Shown here piece after piece: positions 41,828 to 50,526 of a stretch of 64,000 nucleotides of DNA. The notes beneath the pieces are model-generated. The model ran no database searches and was not told the origin of the DNA. It was given only the letters and a program-made list of their open reading frames with translations. Where the stretch lies: contig JAQGHU010000024.1 in the NCBI GenBank assembly GCA_028291515.1, positions 34,277 to 98,276 on the forward strand, in the 5' to 3' direction. The DNA comes from Schlesneria sp. GTDB lineage: Bacteria; Planctomycetota; Planctomycetia; Planctomycetales; Planctomycetaceae. The number at the start of each line of letters is the position of its first letter. Positions within the stretch are counted from its first letter, which is position 1. The translations under genes were made by a program, and so were the position numbers.

Positions 41828-44800
41828 ATGACGTTGATTTCGAATCAACTCGCGTGCCTGCTGGTTTTGTTGAGCAATCAGGGGCCGCCGTCCGGCACTG
41901 GCGCGGAATCGGCAGAGACAGTATCAGCATTGTTTGTGCAGCGCGACCAGAATCGCGACGGGATATGGACCAGGTCGGAATTGACAACTCCCGACGATGT
42001 TCTGGCATTTCTGGCCGCAGATCACAATGGCGATTTTCGGATCCCGCTAGCCGAGTTCCTCGTTTCACCGGCCCAGCCGTCCAATGCCACGTGGAAGGCG
42101 TTTCGTGTCACCGATGCCAATCGCGATGACAGCATCGATCGGAAAGAGTTTGTGCCGGCTGACGGAACCCCGGCGGTCGTTGTGGCGGCGGAAGCCGAAT
42201 TCACGCGTCACGATCGCGACGGAAACGGGCGACTCGACGCTGCCGAATTTCTCGGTTGCGGTCGCTCGATCCTATCGCACGATGTGCGTTTTCTGTGGAT
42301 GGACGCCAATGAGGACGGTCGAATCGTTCTCGGCGAACTTGCCGCGCTGTATCCTAAGTCTCAGGAAATCCATGCTCGATTGGAATGGTGGTTTTGTAGA
42401 CGCGAGATGTTCGCCGACATTCGCCTGGAAGACTGGCGGCGGCGCGATTGGAAACGCATCCGGACGGCAGCCGATGAATTCTGGCTGCGCGACGCCGATC
42501 GCGATGGAAAACTGACACTGATTGAATTCGCCGGATGGGAATTCGGCGTTGTCAAACCCGCGACGCGTCAGACGTTTGGGATCTTCGATTTTAATCAGAA
42601 CGAGACATTGAACCTCGCCGAGTTTAGGCCGATCCCGGGTGCAACACCCGAATCCGAAAGGACAGTGCCGGATCCGATCCTGATCGCCTATGAAACTGTA
42701 AGCGATAAGATGATGGTTGTGCTGCGAGCAACGTCCCTGGAAAGCTGGACGGAATCCACTTGGCCGACGGAACAACTGGCCGGAGTTGTGGAACCGCTCC
42801 AACTGCGCACTGCAACACTGTGGGATCTCGACAAGAACGGCACGATCACGCCAGACGAGGTGCGGTACTGTCTGCGCGGCGCCTTTGGCCTCGAGACTTG
42901 GACTACCCCGCCGCACTCCTTGCGCCGAGCACAATCGCTGATCTTCAACCAGAACTATTATGATTCCCTCGACCAGGATCATGACGGACGAATGTCCCGG
43001 GAAGAATTCGTCAAACGATACCATCTGGAGCCAGAGAAGGGGGAAAAGGAGTTTGTGGCGATCGATGCCAATGCTGACGGGTTCATCGATCTCGACGAGG
43101 TTCTTTCCGGACCCTGGTTCCTCACCAACATGGTTTCGGAATTCACGCGCCTCGATCTCGATCTCGACGGTCGCGTCGATCCGCAGGAGTTTGACAAGCA
43201 GACCTACACCTGGCATCAGTCGCTGAAAGCGTTTGTCTTCCCCGCCTTCGATCAAAATCGAGACGGATTTCTCTCGCTGATGGAATTTCGCGAAACACCG
43301 GCTGCGAATCAACTGTCGGAATGGTTTCGAGCACATCAGGATCAGGATGGCAGCGGCACGCTGACGTTTGATGAATTCGCGCCGCCACCGCCGGGAACTC
43401 ACCCCTTAAAGCTGGCTCTGCTGCGCCAGTTCATGTTTGGCCGCTTTGATCGCGATTCCGATCGGCAACTCGATTTCCAGGAGTTTCCCTTCAGTGTCAA
43501 CCTCGCGGCTCTCACTGCGGAAGCGGCCTTCCAATACCGCGACAAGGATCGCAACGGCGGTGTGAGTTGGGAGGAACTGTCGACCGGAATTGCTGTTGAG
43601 CGTCGGCCGGCGCTGCGTCAAATGTTTCTCGCGTTCGATATCAACGAGAATCAACAATTGGAACTGACGGAGTTTCTCGCGCTGCCGGATGTCGTCAAAC
43701 CGGCGGATCGGATCGTTCCGGATTCGGTGCGCGACGAGCGCGATCGCTGGCTGGTATCCATGAAGTCGCTGCTGGTGGCATCCGACGCCAACCGCGACGG
43801 GCAATGGACAACCGCCGAGTGGCCTGTTTCATCAACTTTGGCGCGAGTGCTGAAGGAACCGGCGACGACTTCGCATCAGGTCTGGGACTTCGACAAGGAC
43901 GGGATCATCACCGGCTTGGAACTGGAGTCGGGAGCAGATCTCGCCTTCGGATTGATCGATCCCCTGGAACGAAAATATCCCTGGCACCTGCCTGACGGTG
44001 CCGTTTTCAGCGGCACCAACTGGGGCGCGTTTGACCGGAACCGCGACGGGGCGGTGACGCGCGAAGAGTTTCTGGCATCCTACTGGGAAAAAGGGGACGC
44101 CGCGGAAAAGCAATTTCAGGCGACGGATCGTAATGGCGATGGATCGATCAGCTCGACGGAAATGTTTACCACTCCTTGGATGCAGCCTAATGTTGTCAGC
44201 GATTTTTTTTACTTCGATGCCGATCGCGATGGTCGGGTGTCGCGCGAAGAATTAGCGGCGCGCGTTGAGCCGTGGCGCAAAAACCTGGGTGATCTGGCTT
44301 TTCCGGCATTCGACAAAAATAACGATGGACAACTGACCCTGACTGAGTACCGACTGGCGCAAATAAGCAATCCCGTCATCAATTGGGGGAGCGCGCAGGC
44401 CGACCAGAATGGAGATGCGGTACTCGAACTCGCCGAGTTTCATCCGGAACGAGCGCAGCGTGGGGTCCTCTGGCTGTGCGGCATCACCGCATTAGTTTTC
44501 GATCGATTTGACAGGAATGCCGATCTGCGGCTCGATGCGGACGAATATACCTTCAGTGTCAACCTCGCTGCTCTCACTGCGGAAGCCGCCTTCCAATACC
44601 GCGACAAGGATCATAGCGGTACCATCAGTTGGGAGGAACTGTCTGTGGGGCTGGCAGCAGAGCGTCAGCCGGCGCTGCGCCAGTTGTTTGTTGTGTTCGA
44701 TGCCAACGAGAATCGTCAACTGGAACTAGCGGAGTTTCTAGCACTTCCGGATGTTGTCAAACCTGTTGATCGGATCGTTCCGGATTCGGTACGCGACGAA

Positions 44801-47800
44801 CGCGATCGCTGGCTGGCGTCGCTGACAACCGTGTTCCGCGCCTCCGACATCAATCGCGACGACCAATGGACAACCGCCGAATGGCCCACCGAAGCGGTCC
44901 TGCTGGCGATTCTGAGGGAACCAGCAACGCTCCCGCTGGCCGTCTGGGACTTTGACAAAGATGGAACAGTCACGGCGGCGGAACTGGGACTCGGAGCGGA
45001 TCTGGCTTTCGGATTCATCGACCCCTTGGAACGCAAATTCCCCTGGCGCATGTCCAATGGAGTTGTCTTTGGTGGGTCTAACTGGGAAGCATTGGACAGA
45101 AATCGCGATGGTGCGGTGACGCGCGAAGAATTCCTCGCCAATTATTGGGAAAAGGGTGACGCCGCGGAAAAGCAATTTCAGGCGACGGATCGTGATGGCG
45201 ATGGCACGATCAGCGCTGCGGAGATGTTCACCACACATTGGATGCAGCCTTATATTGTTGGTGACTTTCTGATGTTTGACGCCGATCGTGATGGAAAGGT
45301 CTCGCGCAACGAGTTGGTATCTCGTGTCGAGGAGTGGCGCAAAAACCTGGGTGAACTGGCCTTTCCGGCGTTTGACAAAAATAACGACGGGCAACTGACC
45401 CTGGCTGAATACCGCCTGGCGCAGATCAGCAATCCGGTAATCAATTGGGGGATCGCCCAGGTCGATCAAAACGCCGACCTGGGTCTTGACCTTTCGGAGT
45501 TCTTTCCGGAACGGACGCAGCGCGGCCCCCTCTGGCTGTGCGGATTGATGGCGACTGTCTTTGATCGATTTGATCGCAATTCGGATCGACGACTCGAGCC
45601 GGACGAATTCGCCTTCAGCGTGAACGTCGCCGCCCTGACGGCCAAGACCGCCTTCCAATACCGCGACAAGGATCGCAACGGCGGTGTGAGTTTAGAGGAA
45701 CTATCTGTGGGACAGGCAACAGAGCGTCAGCCGGCGCTGCGCCAGTTGTTTGTCGTGTTCGATGCCAACGAGAATCGTCAACTGGAACTAGCGGAGTTTC
45801 TAGCACTTCCGGATGTCGTCAAACCGGCGGATCGGATCGTTCCGGATTCGGTGCGCGACGAACGCGATCGCTGGCTCGCGTCGCTGACAACCGTCCTGCG
45901 TCCCGCCGACGCGAACCGCGATGGGAACTGGACAACCGCCGAATGGCCGACGGCTGCGCTGCTACCACTTCTCAGAAACCAGGCCACGGTTTCGCATCAA
46001 GTCTGGGATACCGATAAAGACGGGAACATCACCTCGGCGGAACTGGAATCGGGAGCGGATCTGGCATTTGGCCTGATCGATCCACTGGAGCGAAAACATC
46101 CCTGGCGCATGCCGGATGGCTCCGTGTTCCAAGGGTCTAACTGGGGTGCTTTGGACCGGAATCGTGACGGGGCGGTGACGCGCGAAGAGTTCCTGGCATC
46201 CTACTGGGAAAAAGGGGCCACCGCGGAAAAGCAATTTCAGGCGACGGATCGTGATGGCGATGGAACGATCAGTGCCAAGGAGATGTTTTCCGCGCCCTGG
46301 ATGCTGCCCAATGTTGTCAGCGATTTTCTGATGTTTGATGCTGATCGCAACGGGCGAGTCTCGCGCGATGAGTTGGTATCTCGTGTCGAGCCGTGGCGCA
46401 AAAACCTGGGTGATCTGTCGTTCCCCGGATTTGATACAAACGGCGACGGGCAACTGACGTTAGCGGAATACCGATTGACTCCGATCAGCAATCCGATCAC
46501 CAACTGGGGAGCCGCGCAAACTGACAGGAACGGCGACGGAATGCTCGATGAACTTGAATTTCTCGCGGAACGGGGACCATCCGGGCAATTGTGGCTCTGT
46601 GGACTTGCACCGTTGGTCTTCCGGCGGCTCGACACCAACGGCGATGGTTATCTCAACGACACTGAGTTTGAATTCCAGGGGAAGCTTCCAACGCAATTGG
46701 CTGGATCAGGCTGGGGAGCGGACCCGGTTCGGATCGCATGCGACGCTACCGTGCAACAGTTCCGTGGCTGGCTGGCGGTCCACGACCGGAATCGGGATGG
46801 ACAGCTTTCCCAGAATGAATGGCCGCACACCGAGATTGAGCAGGTCTTTCCGTTACCCGTTCTGCGCGCGTTTGCCACGTGGGATGGCAACATGAACGGG
46901 CAGGTGTCGGTGGACGAATTTCAGAACGCGTTGCGTGGCGCCTGGGGGATCACATCGCGGCGCTGCCCGCTCGATTGGCTTCGCCGCGGCACGGGCCACG
47001 TCGTCGACTTCAATACCTTTACGACCGTGGATGCGGATGCGAATGGGTATTTGTCATCGCAAGAATTCCTGGAGAGGTTTTATGGCACGCCCGCAGAACG
47101 GGCGAAGTGGTTTCCGGAAATCGATCGAGATCACGATGGTTCGCTATCTCTGCGCGAAATGCTGCTCAGCGGTCATTTACTTTCGCTCCCCTGGGACACA
47201 TTCCAGAAATTCGATTCCAATCAGGATGGAAAGCTATCTCCGATGGAAATATCAGCCAACGCGCAGTCCTGGCAAAAGACTGTGGCTGGAATGTGTTTTC
47301 CCACCTTTGACGACGACCGCGACGGTCTGCTGTCGCCTGCGGAATATCGTTGGTCGCCGCTGGCGAATCCGCTCGTCAACTGGACGCGTAAGCCTGCGGA
47401 TACGGACAAGGACGGCACCTTGGACATCGATGAGTTCTATGTGCGGCCCCAGGGCGAATCCACTGCCTGGCTGACGCTGCTGGCGTTCGAGTATTTCCGT
47501 CGGTTGGACAAGAATCACAACGGCAAACTGGCGCTCGACGAGTTCGAGTTTTCGGTCGATGTGGCCAGGCTCGATCCTGTGGCCGCGTTTCAGTACGCTG
47601 ACAAGGATCACGACGGCGGACTCGCCCTGGCAGACGTCTTTCTCGATGCCAGGCCCGATGCCAAGAATTCGTCGGCAGTCATAAACTACCATCGTAGCAA
47701 GATGCGCAGCGAAGAAGCGTTTTTGAGCGCGGACGTGAACAAGGATAAACTCTTGAACCAAGCCGAGTATCAGAAATATCACGGCTACATGCAGGACATC

Positions 47801-47995
47801 GCCACGCCGGTACCTCGGGCGGCCGGCATCGCTCCACCCATGGCGACGGCCTCGAACCGGCAGGCGCCCGCCATTCCCCGGGCTCAGGCCACTCGTTCCT
47901 GGGAAGATTTGTTGATGTTCGGATTGATGGGATTCAACCTGCTGTTGGCCGTTGTCGGCGGTACATACTGGGTCATGAAGCGACGCGCAGCGTGA
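41828..47995 (+). CDS. Giant EF-hand calcium-binding protein, membrane-anchored
   Basis: 2,055 residues. A short hydrophobic start ('LACLLVLLSNQG') suggests export. The body is a chain of DxDxDG-type loops ending in Glu, about 54 by eye, such as 'DANRDGQWTTAE' and 'DADRDGRVSREE'; several lack the central Gly or an acidic ligand ('DINENQQLELTE') and may not bind calcium. A 354-residue unit occurs three times in near-identical form (DNA repeat 43436-46618). The C-terminus has one membrane segment 'LLMFGLMGFNLLLAVVGGTY' and 'WVMKRRAA', a typical C-terminal anchor. This predicts a long extracytoplasmic Ca2+-loaded rod fixed to the membrane. Known smaller EF-hand proteins in planctomycetes are secreted; this size and tandem structure are unusual. 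It lies in one strand-consistent cluster with two DUF1559 proteins. Confidence 0.9.
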   Translation: MTLISNQLACLLVLLSNQGPPSGTGAESAETVSALFVQRDQNRDGIWTRSELTTPDDVLAFLAADHNGDFRIPLAEFLVSPAQPSNATWKAFRVTDANRDDSIDRKEFVPADGTPAVVVAAEAEFTRHDRDGNGRLDAAEFLGCGRSILSHDVRFLWMDANEDGRIVLGELAALYPKSQEIHARLEWWFCRREMFADIRLEDWRRRDWKRIRTAADEFWLRDADRDGKLTLIEFAGWEFGVVKPATRQTFGIFDFNQNETLNLAEFRPIPGATPESERTVPDPILIAYETVSDKMMVVLRATSLESWTESTWPTEQLAGVVEPLQLRTATLWDLDKNGTITPDEVRYCLRGAFGLETWTTPPHSLRRAQSLIFNQNYYDSLDQDHDGRMSREEFVKRYHLEPEKGEKEFVAIDANADGFIDLDEVLSGPWFLTNMVSEFTRLDLDLDGRVDPQEFDKQTYTWHQSLKAFVFPAFDQNRDGFLSLMEFRETPAANQLSEWFRAHQDQDGSGTLTFDEFAPPPPGTHPLKLALLRQFMFGRFDRDSDRQLDFQEFPFSVNLAALTAEAAFQYRDKDRNGGVSWEELSTGIAVERRPALRQMFLAFDINENQQLELTEFLALPDVVKPADRIVPDSVRDERDRWLVSMKSLLVASDANRDGQWTTAEWPVSSTLARVLKEPATTSHQVWDFDKDGIITGLELESGADLAFGLIDPLERKYPWHLPDGAVFSGTNWGAFDRNRDGAVTREEFLASYWEKGDAAEKQFQATDRNGDGSISSTEMFTTPWMQPNVVSDFFYFDADRDGRVSREELAARVEPWRKNLGDLAFPAFDKNNDGQLTLTEYRLAQISNPVINWGSAQADQNGDAVLELAEFHPERAQRGVLWLCGITALVFDRFDRNADLRLDADEYTFSVNLAALTAEAAFQYRDKDHSGTISWEELSVGLAAERQPALRQLFVVFDANENRQLELAEFLALPDVVKPVDRIVPDSVRDERDRWLASLTTVFRASDINRDDQWTTAEWPTEAVLLAILREPATLPLAVWDFDKDGTVTAAELGLGADLAFGFIDPLERKFPWRMSNGVVFGGSNWEALDRNRDGAVTREEFLANYWEKGDAAEKQFQATDRDGDGTISAAEMFTTHWMQPYIVGDFLMFDADRDGKVSRNELVSRVEEWRKNLGELAFPAFDKNNDGQLTLAEYRLAQISNPVINWGIAQVDQNADLGLDLSEFFPERTQRGPLWLCGLMATVFDRFDRNSDRRLEPDEFAFSVNVAALTAKTAFQYRDKDRNGGVSLEELSVGQATERQPALRQLFVVFDANENRQLELAEFLALPDVVKPADRIVPDSVRDERDRWLASLTTVLRPADANRDGNWTTAEWPTAALLPLLRNQATVSHQVWDTDKDGNITSAELESGADLAFGLIDPLERKHPWRMPDGSVFQGSNWGALDRNRDGAVTREEFLASYWEKGATAEKQFQATDRDGDGTISAKEMFSAPWMLPNVVSDFLMFDADRNGRVSRDELVSRVEPWRKNLGDLSFPGFDTNGDGQLTLAEYRLTPISNPITNWGAAQTDRNGDGMLDELEFLAERGPSGQLWLCGLAPLVFRRLDTNGDGYLNDTEFEFQGKLPTQLAGSGWGADPVRIACDATVQQFRGWLAVHDRNRDGQLSQNEWPHTEIEQVFPLPVLRAFATWDGNMNGQVSVDEFQNALRGAWGITSRRCPLDWLRRGTGHVVDFNTFTTVDADANGYLSSQEFLERFYGTPAERAKWFPEIDRDHDGSLSLREMLLSGHLLSLPWDTFQKFDSNQDGKLSPMEISANAQSWQKTVAGMCFPTFDDDRDGLLSPAEYRWSPLANPLVNWTRKPADTDKDGTLDIDEFYVRPQGESTAWLTLLAFEYFRRLDKNHNGKLALDEFEFSVDVARLDPVAAFQYADKDHDGGLALADVFLDARPDAKNSSAVINYHRSKMRSEEAFLSADVNKDKLLNQAEYQKYHGYMQDIATPVPRAAGIAPPMATASNRQAPAIPRAQATRSWEDLLMFGLMGFNLLLAVVGGTYWVMKRRAA
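43436..46618 (+). repeat. Tandem repeat, three units of 1,062, 1,062 and 1,059 bp, inside the EF-hand gene
   Basis: Units start at 43436, 44498 and 45560. The phrase 'CCAATACCGCGACAAGGATC' or a close variant recurs at 43531, 44593 and 45655, exactly 1,062 bp apart. Each unit encodes about 354 residues and twelve EF loops. The third unit is one codon shorter. Divergent copies flank the array. Such a long in-frame DNA repeat favours length change by recombination. Confidence 0.9.
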
Positions 47996-48009
47996 TAGGA
48001 GTGCCGAGG

Positions 48010-49941
48010 ATGCTGAGAAGCCAAATCGATTCCGGCGTGAGCCGCTACACGAACCTGCGGTGCGGGATTTCGATCGTCGAATTCTTGATCTGCGTGGTCG
48101 TGGTGGCCCTGCTGGTTGCTGTCGGCGTTCCCGCGATTCAGAACGCTCGGCAGTCGGCCAGGACGTCGCAGTGTCGACAGCGCCTCGCCCAAATTGGGAT
48201 GGGATTGGACGGATATCACGCGGCGCACGGAAAGTTTCCGGCTGCGGCAGTTTGGAAGCCGGGCCCGCTGTCTTCGCTGGCGCTCCATGCCACGAAACGG
48301 ATCGATATCGTGACCTACGACAACTGGGCGCTCTCGCTGCTGCCTTACCTCGACCAGACCGCGATTGCCAATCAATGGAACCAGGATTTGCCGATTGCCG
48401 ATCCTGCGAACAGATCTGTCAGAACCGCGTCTCCAACTGTCTTTTCGTGCCCTGTTGATTCGTTCAACCGACCCGACAATCCGTACCGGTTTACGATCAG
48501 CGAATCTTCGGCTCCGCCGATCGAATTTGCGCGCGGAAATTTCGGATTCAATGGAGGCACAAACGGCAACCGCGCGGACGATGGTTCCACTTCGGCTCCG
48601 CCGGGTGATCGTTCCACGCTGATCTTGGATGAAGAGCGGGGCGAGTTTCGCTATCTCGGCAATGGAATCGGGGGCATCAATTGGCCCCTGTCGCGTGATG
48701 AGTTGAAGAATGGGCTGAGCACGATGATCGTCATTGACGAACTCCGTGCCGGGATCGATCCGCTCGATCCACGGGGGGTCTGGTCCTTCGGACAAATCGG
48801 TGGCAGCATTACCTGGGCACACGGGATCAACGGCGACGATTTTGCTCCGAACAATCAGTGGCCTCGGGCCGACGATGTCCAAGGCTGCGGCGAACTGCAT
48901 CGTCACTTGGGGACAAAAGCCATCATGGACGCGCGCATGCCCTGCGTGGACTATGTTGACGCGAACCAGCAGGCCACTGCCCGTAGCCAGCATGCCGGTG
49001 GCATTCACGCCCTGTTTGCCGACGGTCGAGTGCGGTTCATCTCGGACGCTATCGATCCGGGACTGTGGCACGTGCTGCACTCGCGTGAAACCCCGGCCGA
49101 AGTTCTTTCGAAAGGCCCCGATGTCCTACTGTCCATCACTAACGATCGCAATGATGCCGCCGCGTCGCGGGCTCTTGAGTGGCCTGACGATGCTCCCGAA
49201 TCGATCCGCAACTCGCTGCAGATGGAGTTTGTCCTAATTCCCGCGGGCGAGTTCGAAATGGGGGTGCCCGACGTTGGGTTCGGGCCGGCTCTCGCCGACA
49301 CAACGCCGCATCCGGTTCGAATTACGCGACCATACTTTTTGGGGAAGACCGAAGTGACGCAGCGACAATTCGAAGCGATCATGGCCAGCAACCCCAGCTA
49401 TCATACTCCGGCAACGACCGAGGAAGAGTCGACGGCAGAGTTTCCCGTTGAGCAGGTGACGTGGAATGAAGCCGACGATTTCTGCCGCAGGCTTTCCGAG
49501 ACGGCCACAGAGCGAGCCGCCGGCAGGATCTATCGTTTGCCAACTGAGGCCGAATGGGAATACGCCTGCCGCGCCGGCGTTCGCGAGCCCCACAAACTTC
49601 CCGAACGTCGCATTGCCACAACGGGCGAGGCTGCCGGCGTACAGCCCGCATTTCCCGTTGGCCCCGTCGGGGCCTTTCCGGCGAATCCGTTTGGTTTGCA
49701 CGACATGCGGGGAAATGTCTGGGAATGGTGCCGCGACCGGTTCGACCGCGATTACTACGCGAGATCGCCCGTTGCCGATCCTCAAGGTCCCGCCACAGGA
49801 TTTCTAAAGGTTATCCGGGGAAGCGATTGGATATTCGTCGGAGAGAAATGCATGATCAATTACCCGATCATGCCCCCTTGGAAACACAGTGCATTCGTGG
49901 GATTTCGAGTTATTTGCGAACGAACCGTACCCGCGAAATGA
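48010..49941 (+). CDS. DUF1559-FGE (SUMF1-like) fusion protein
   Basis: 643 residues from the ATG at 48010 (TAGGAG upstream). The N-terminal third starts as a prepilin: 'CGISIVEFLICVVVVALLVA' (Gly then Glu at +5), 'VGVPAIQNARQSARTSQCRQ', and ends with the DUF1559 marker 'HALFADGRVRFISDAID'. From about residue 395 a formylglycine-generating-enzyme-type domain follows: 'MEFVLIPAGEFEMG', 'YFLGKTEVTQRQFEAIM', 'YRLPTEAEWEYACRAG', 'MRGNVWEWCRDRFDRDYY' and 'FVGFRVICER'. The region that usually carries the catalytic Cys pair has just one Cys ('GEKCMINYPIMPP'), so catalysis is doubtful and a ligand-binding role is possible. A decayed FGE copy lies 270 bp downstream. The fusion itself is uncommon in my knowledge. 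Confidence 0.88.
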   Translation: MLRSQIDSGVSRYTNLRCGISIVEFLICVVVVALLVAVGVPAIQNARQSARTSQCRQRLAQIGMGLDGYHAAHGKFPAAAVWKPGPLSSLALHATKRIDIVTYDNWALSLLPYLDQTAIANQWNQDLPIADPANRSVRTASPTVFSCPVDSFNRPDNPYRFTISESSAPPIEFARGNFGFNGGTNGNRADDGSTSAPPGDRSTLILDEERGEFRYLGNGIGGINWPLSRDELKNGLSTMIVIDELRAGIDPLDPRGVWSFGQIGGSITWAHGINGDDFAPNNQWPRADDVQGCGELHRHLGTKAIMDARMPCVDYVDANQQATARSQHAGGIHALFADGRVRFISDAIDPGLWHVLHSRETPAEVLSKGPDVLLSITNDRNDAAASRALEWPDDAPESIRNSLQMEFVLIPAGEFEMGVPDVGFGPALADTTPHPVRITRPYFLGKTEVTQRQFEAIMASNPSYHTPATTEEESTAEFPVEQVTWNEADDFCRRLSETATERAAGRIYRLPTEAEWEYACRAGVREPHKLPERRIATTGEAAGVQPAFPVGPVGAFPANPFGLHDMRGNVWEWCRDRFDRDYYARSPVADPQGPATGFLKVIRGSDWIFVGEKCMINYPIMPPWKHSAFVGFRVICERTVPAK

Positions 49942-50207
49942 AGCCGAATGACTCATGGCGACGTACACCTAGCTAGACGGCGTTGGGCATGATAGCTGGA
50001 CGCAAGCTCGTCGGCGTCTTTCAATACCACTGCGTCGCCATTTTGATTAGCCCAGAAGTAAATCGACCCGAATGACCGCACAGGCACTTTAAATTAGTTA
50101 GACAATACACAAACGCCGCTTGTTTGCTGCGGTATTCAGTACAGAATTTCTTTCGCTTGCGCGGGGCATTTCGTGCCGTCGGAACCTGAATCGCGATCGG
50201 CGCTAAT

Positions 50208-50526
50208 TTGGGCGAATATTGCTGCTATCTTGAGAGCTCGAAGCAGGTACGAACCAGCGTCCAGTTATGTCAATTTTGTCACGTGTGGGAATGGTGTCAA
50301 GTCTGGTTCGACCGCGATTACTATAGCCGTTCTCCCATCTATGGTCTCCAAGATCCCAAATCTGGATTCTTGCGATGTCGCGAGGGGAAATGACTGGACC
50401 TTCGTCAATATGGGGTGCATGAACAATGTGCAAATTTATGCACGGTGGAAAGGTAGTCCATTCAATGGCTTTTGGGTGATTTCCGAACGAGTGCCGACAC
50501 AGGATTCGCATTTTCCATTTGAATGA
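50208..50526 (+). pseudogene. Decayed copy of an FGE-sulfatase domain
   Basis: Two frames together give the C-terminal part of an FGE domain. The first (50208-50393) has 'VWEWCQVWFDRDYYSRSPIY' and 'DPKSGFLR'; the second (about 50385-50526) has 'RGNDWTFVNMGCMNNVQIYA' and 'GFWVISERVP'. They match the intact fusion upstream ('VWEWCRDRFDRDYYARSP', 'RGSDWIFVGEKCMINY', 'GFRVICER') in order. A frame change near 50385 and loss of the upstream part make it a pseudogene, probably a tandem duplicate of the neighbouring gene's 3' end. Its last part overlaps the convergent glycosyltransferase gene end. Confidence 0.7.

Noticed and set aside
42272..43402. Minus-strand frame of 376 codons opposite the EF-hand gene
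   Set aside because: Shadow of the repetitive GAT/GAC-rich EF-hand coding; similar shadows recur at each repeat unit.
47884..49080. Minus-strand frame of 398 codons opposite the DUF1559-FGE fusion
   Set aside because: Complement of a gene with two recognised domains; no start signal and no protein family.
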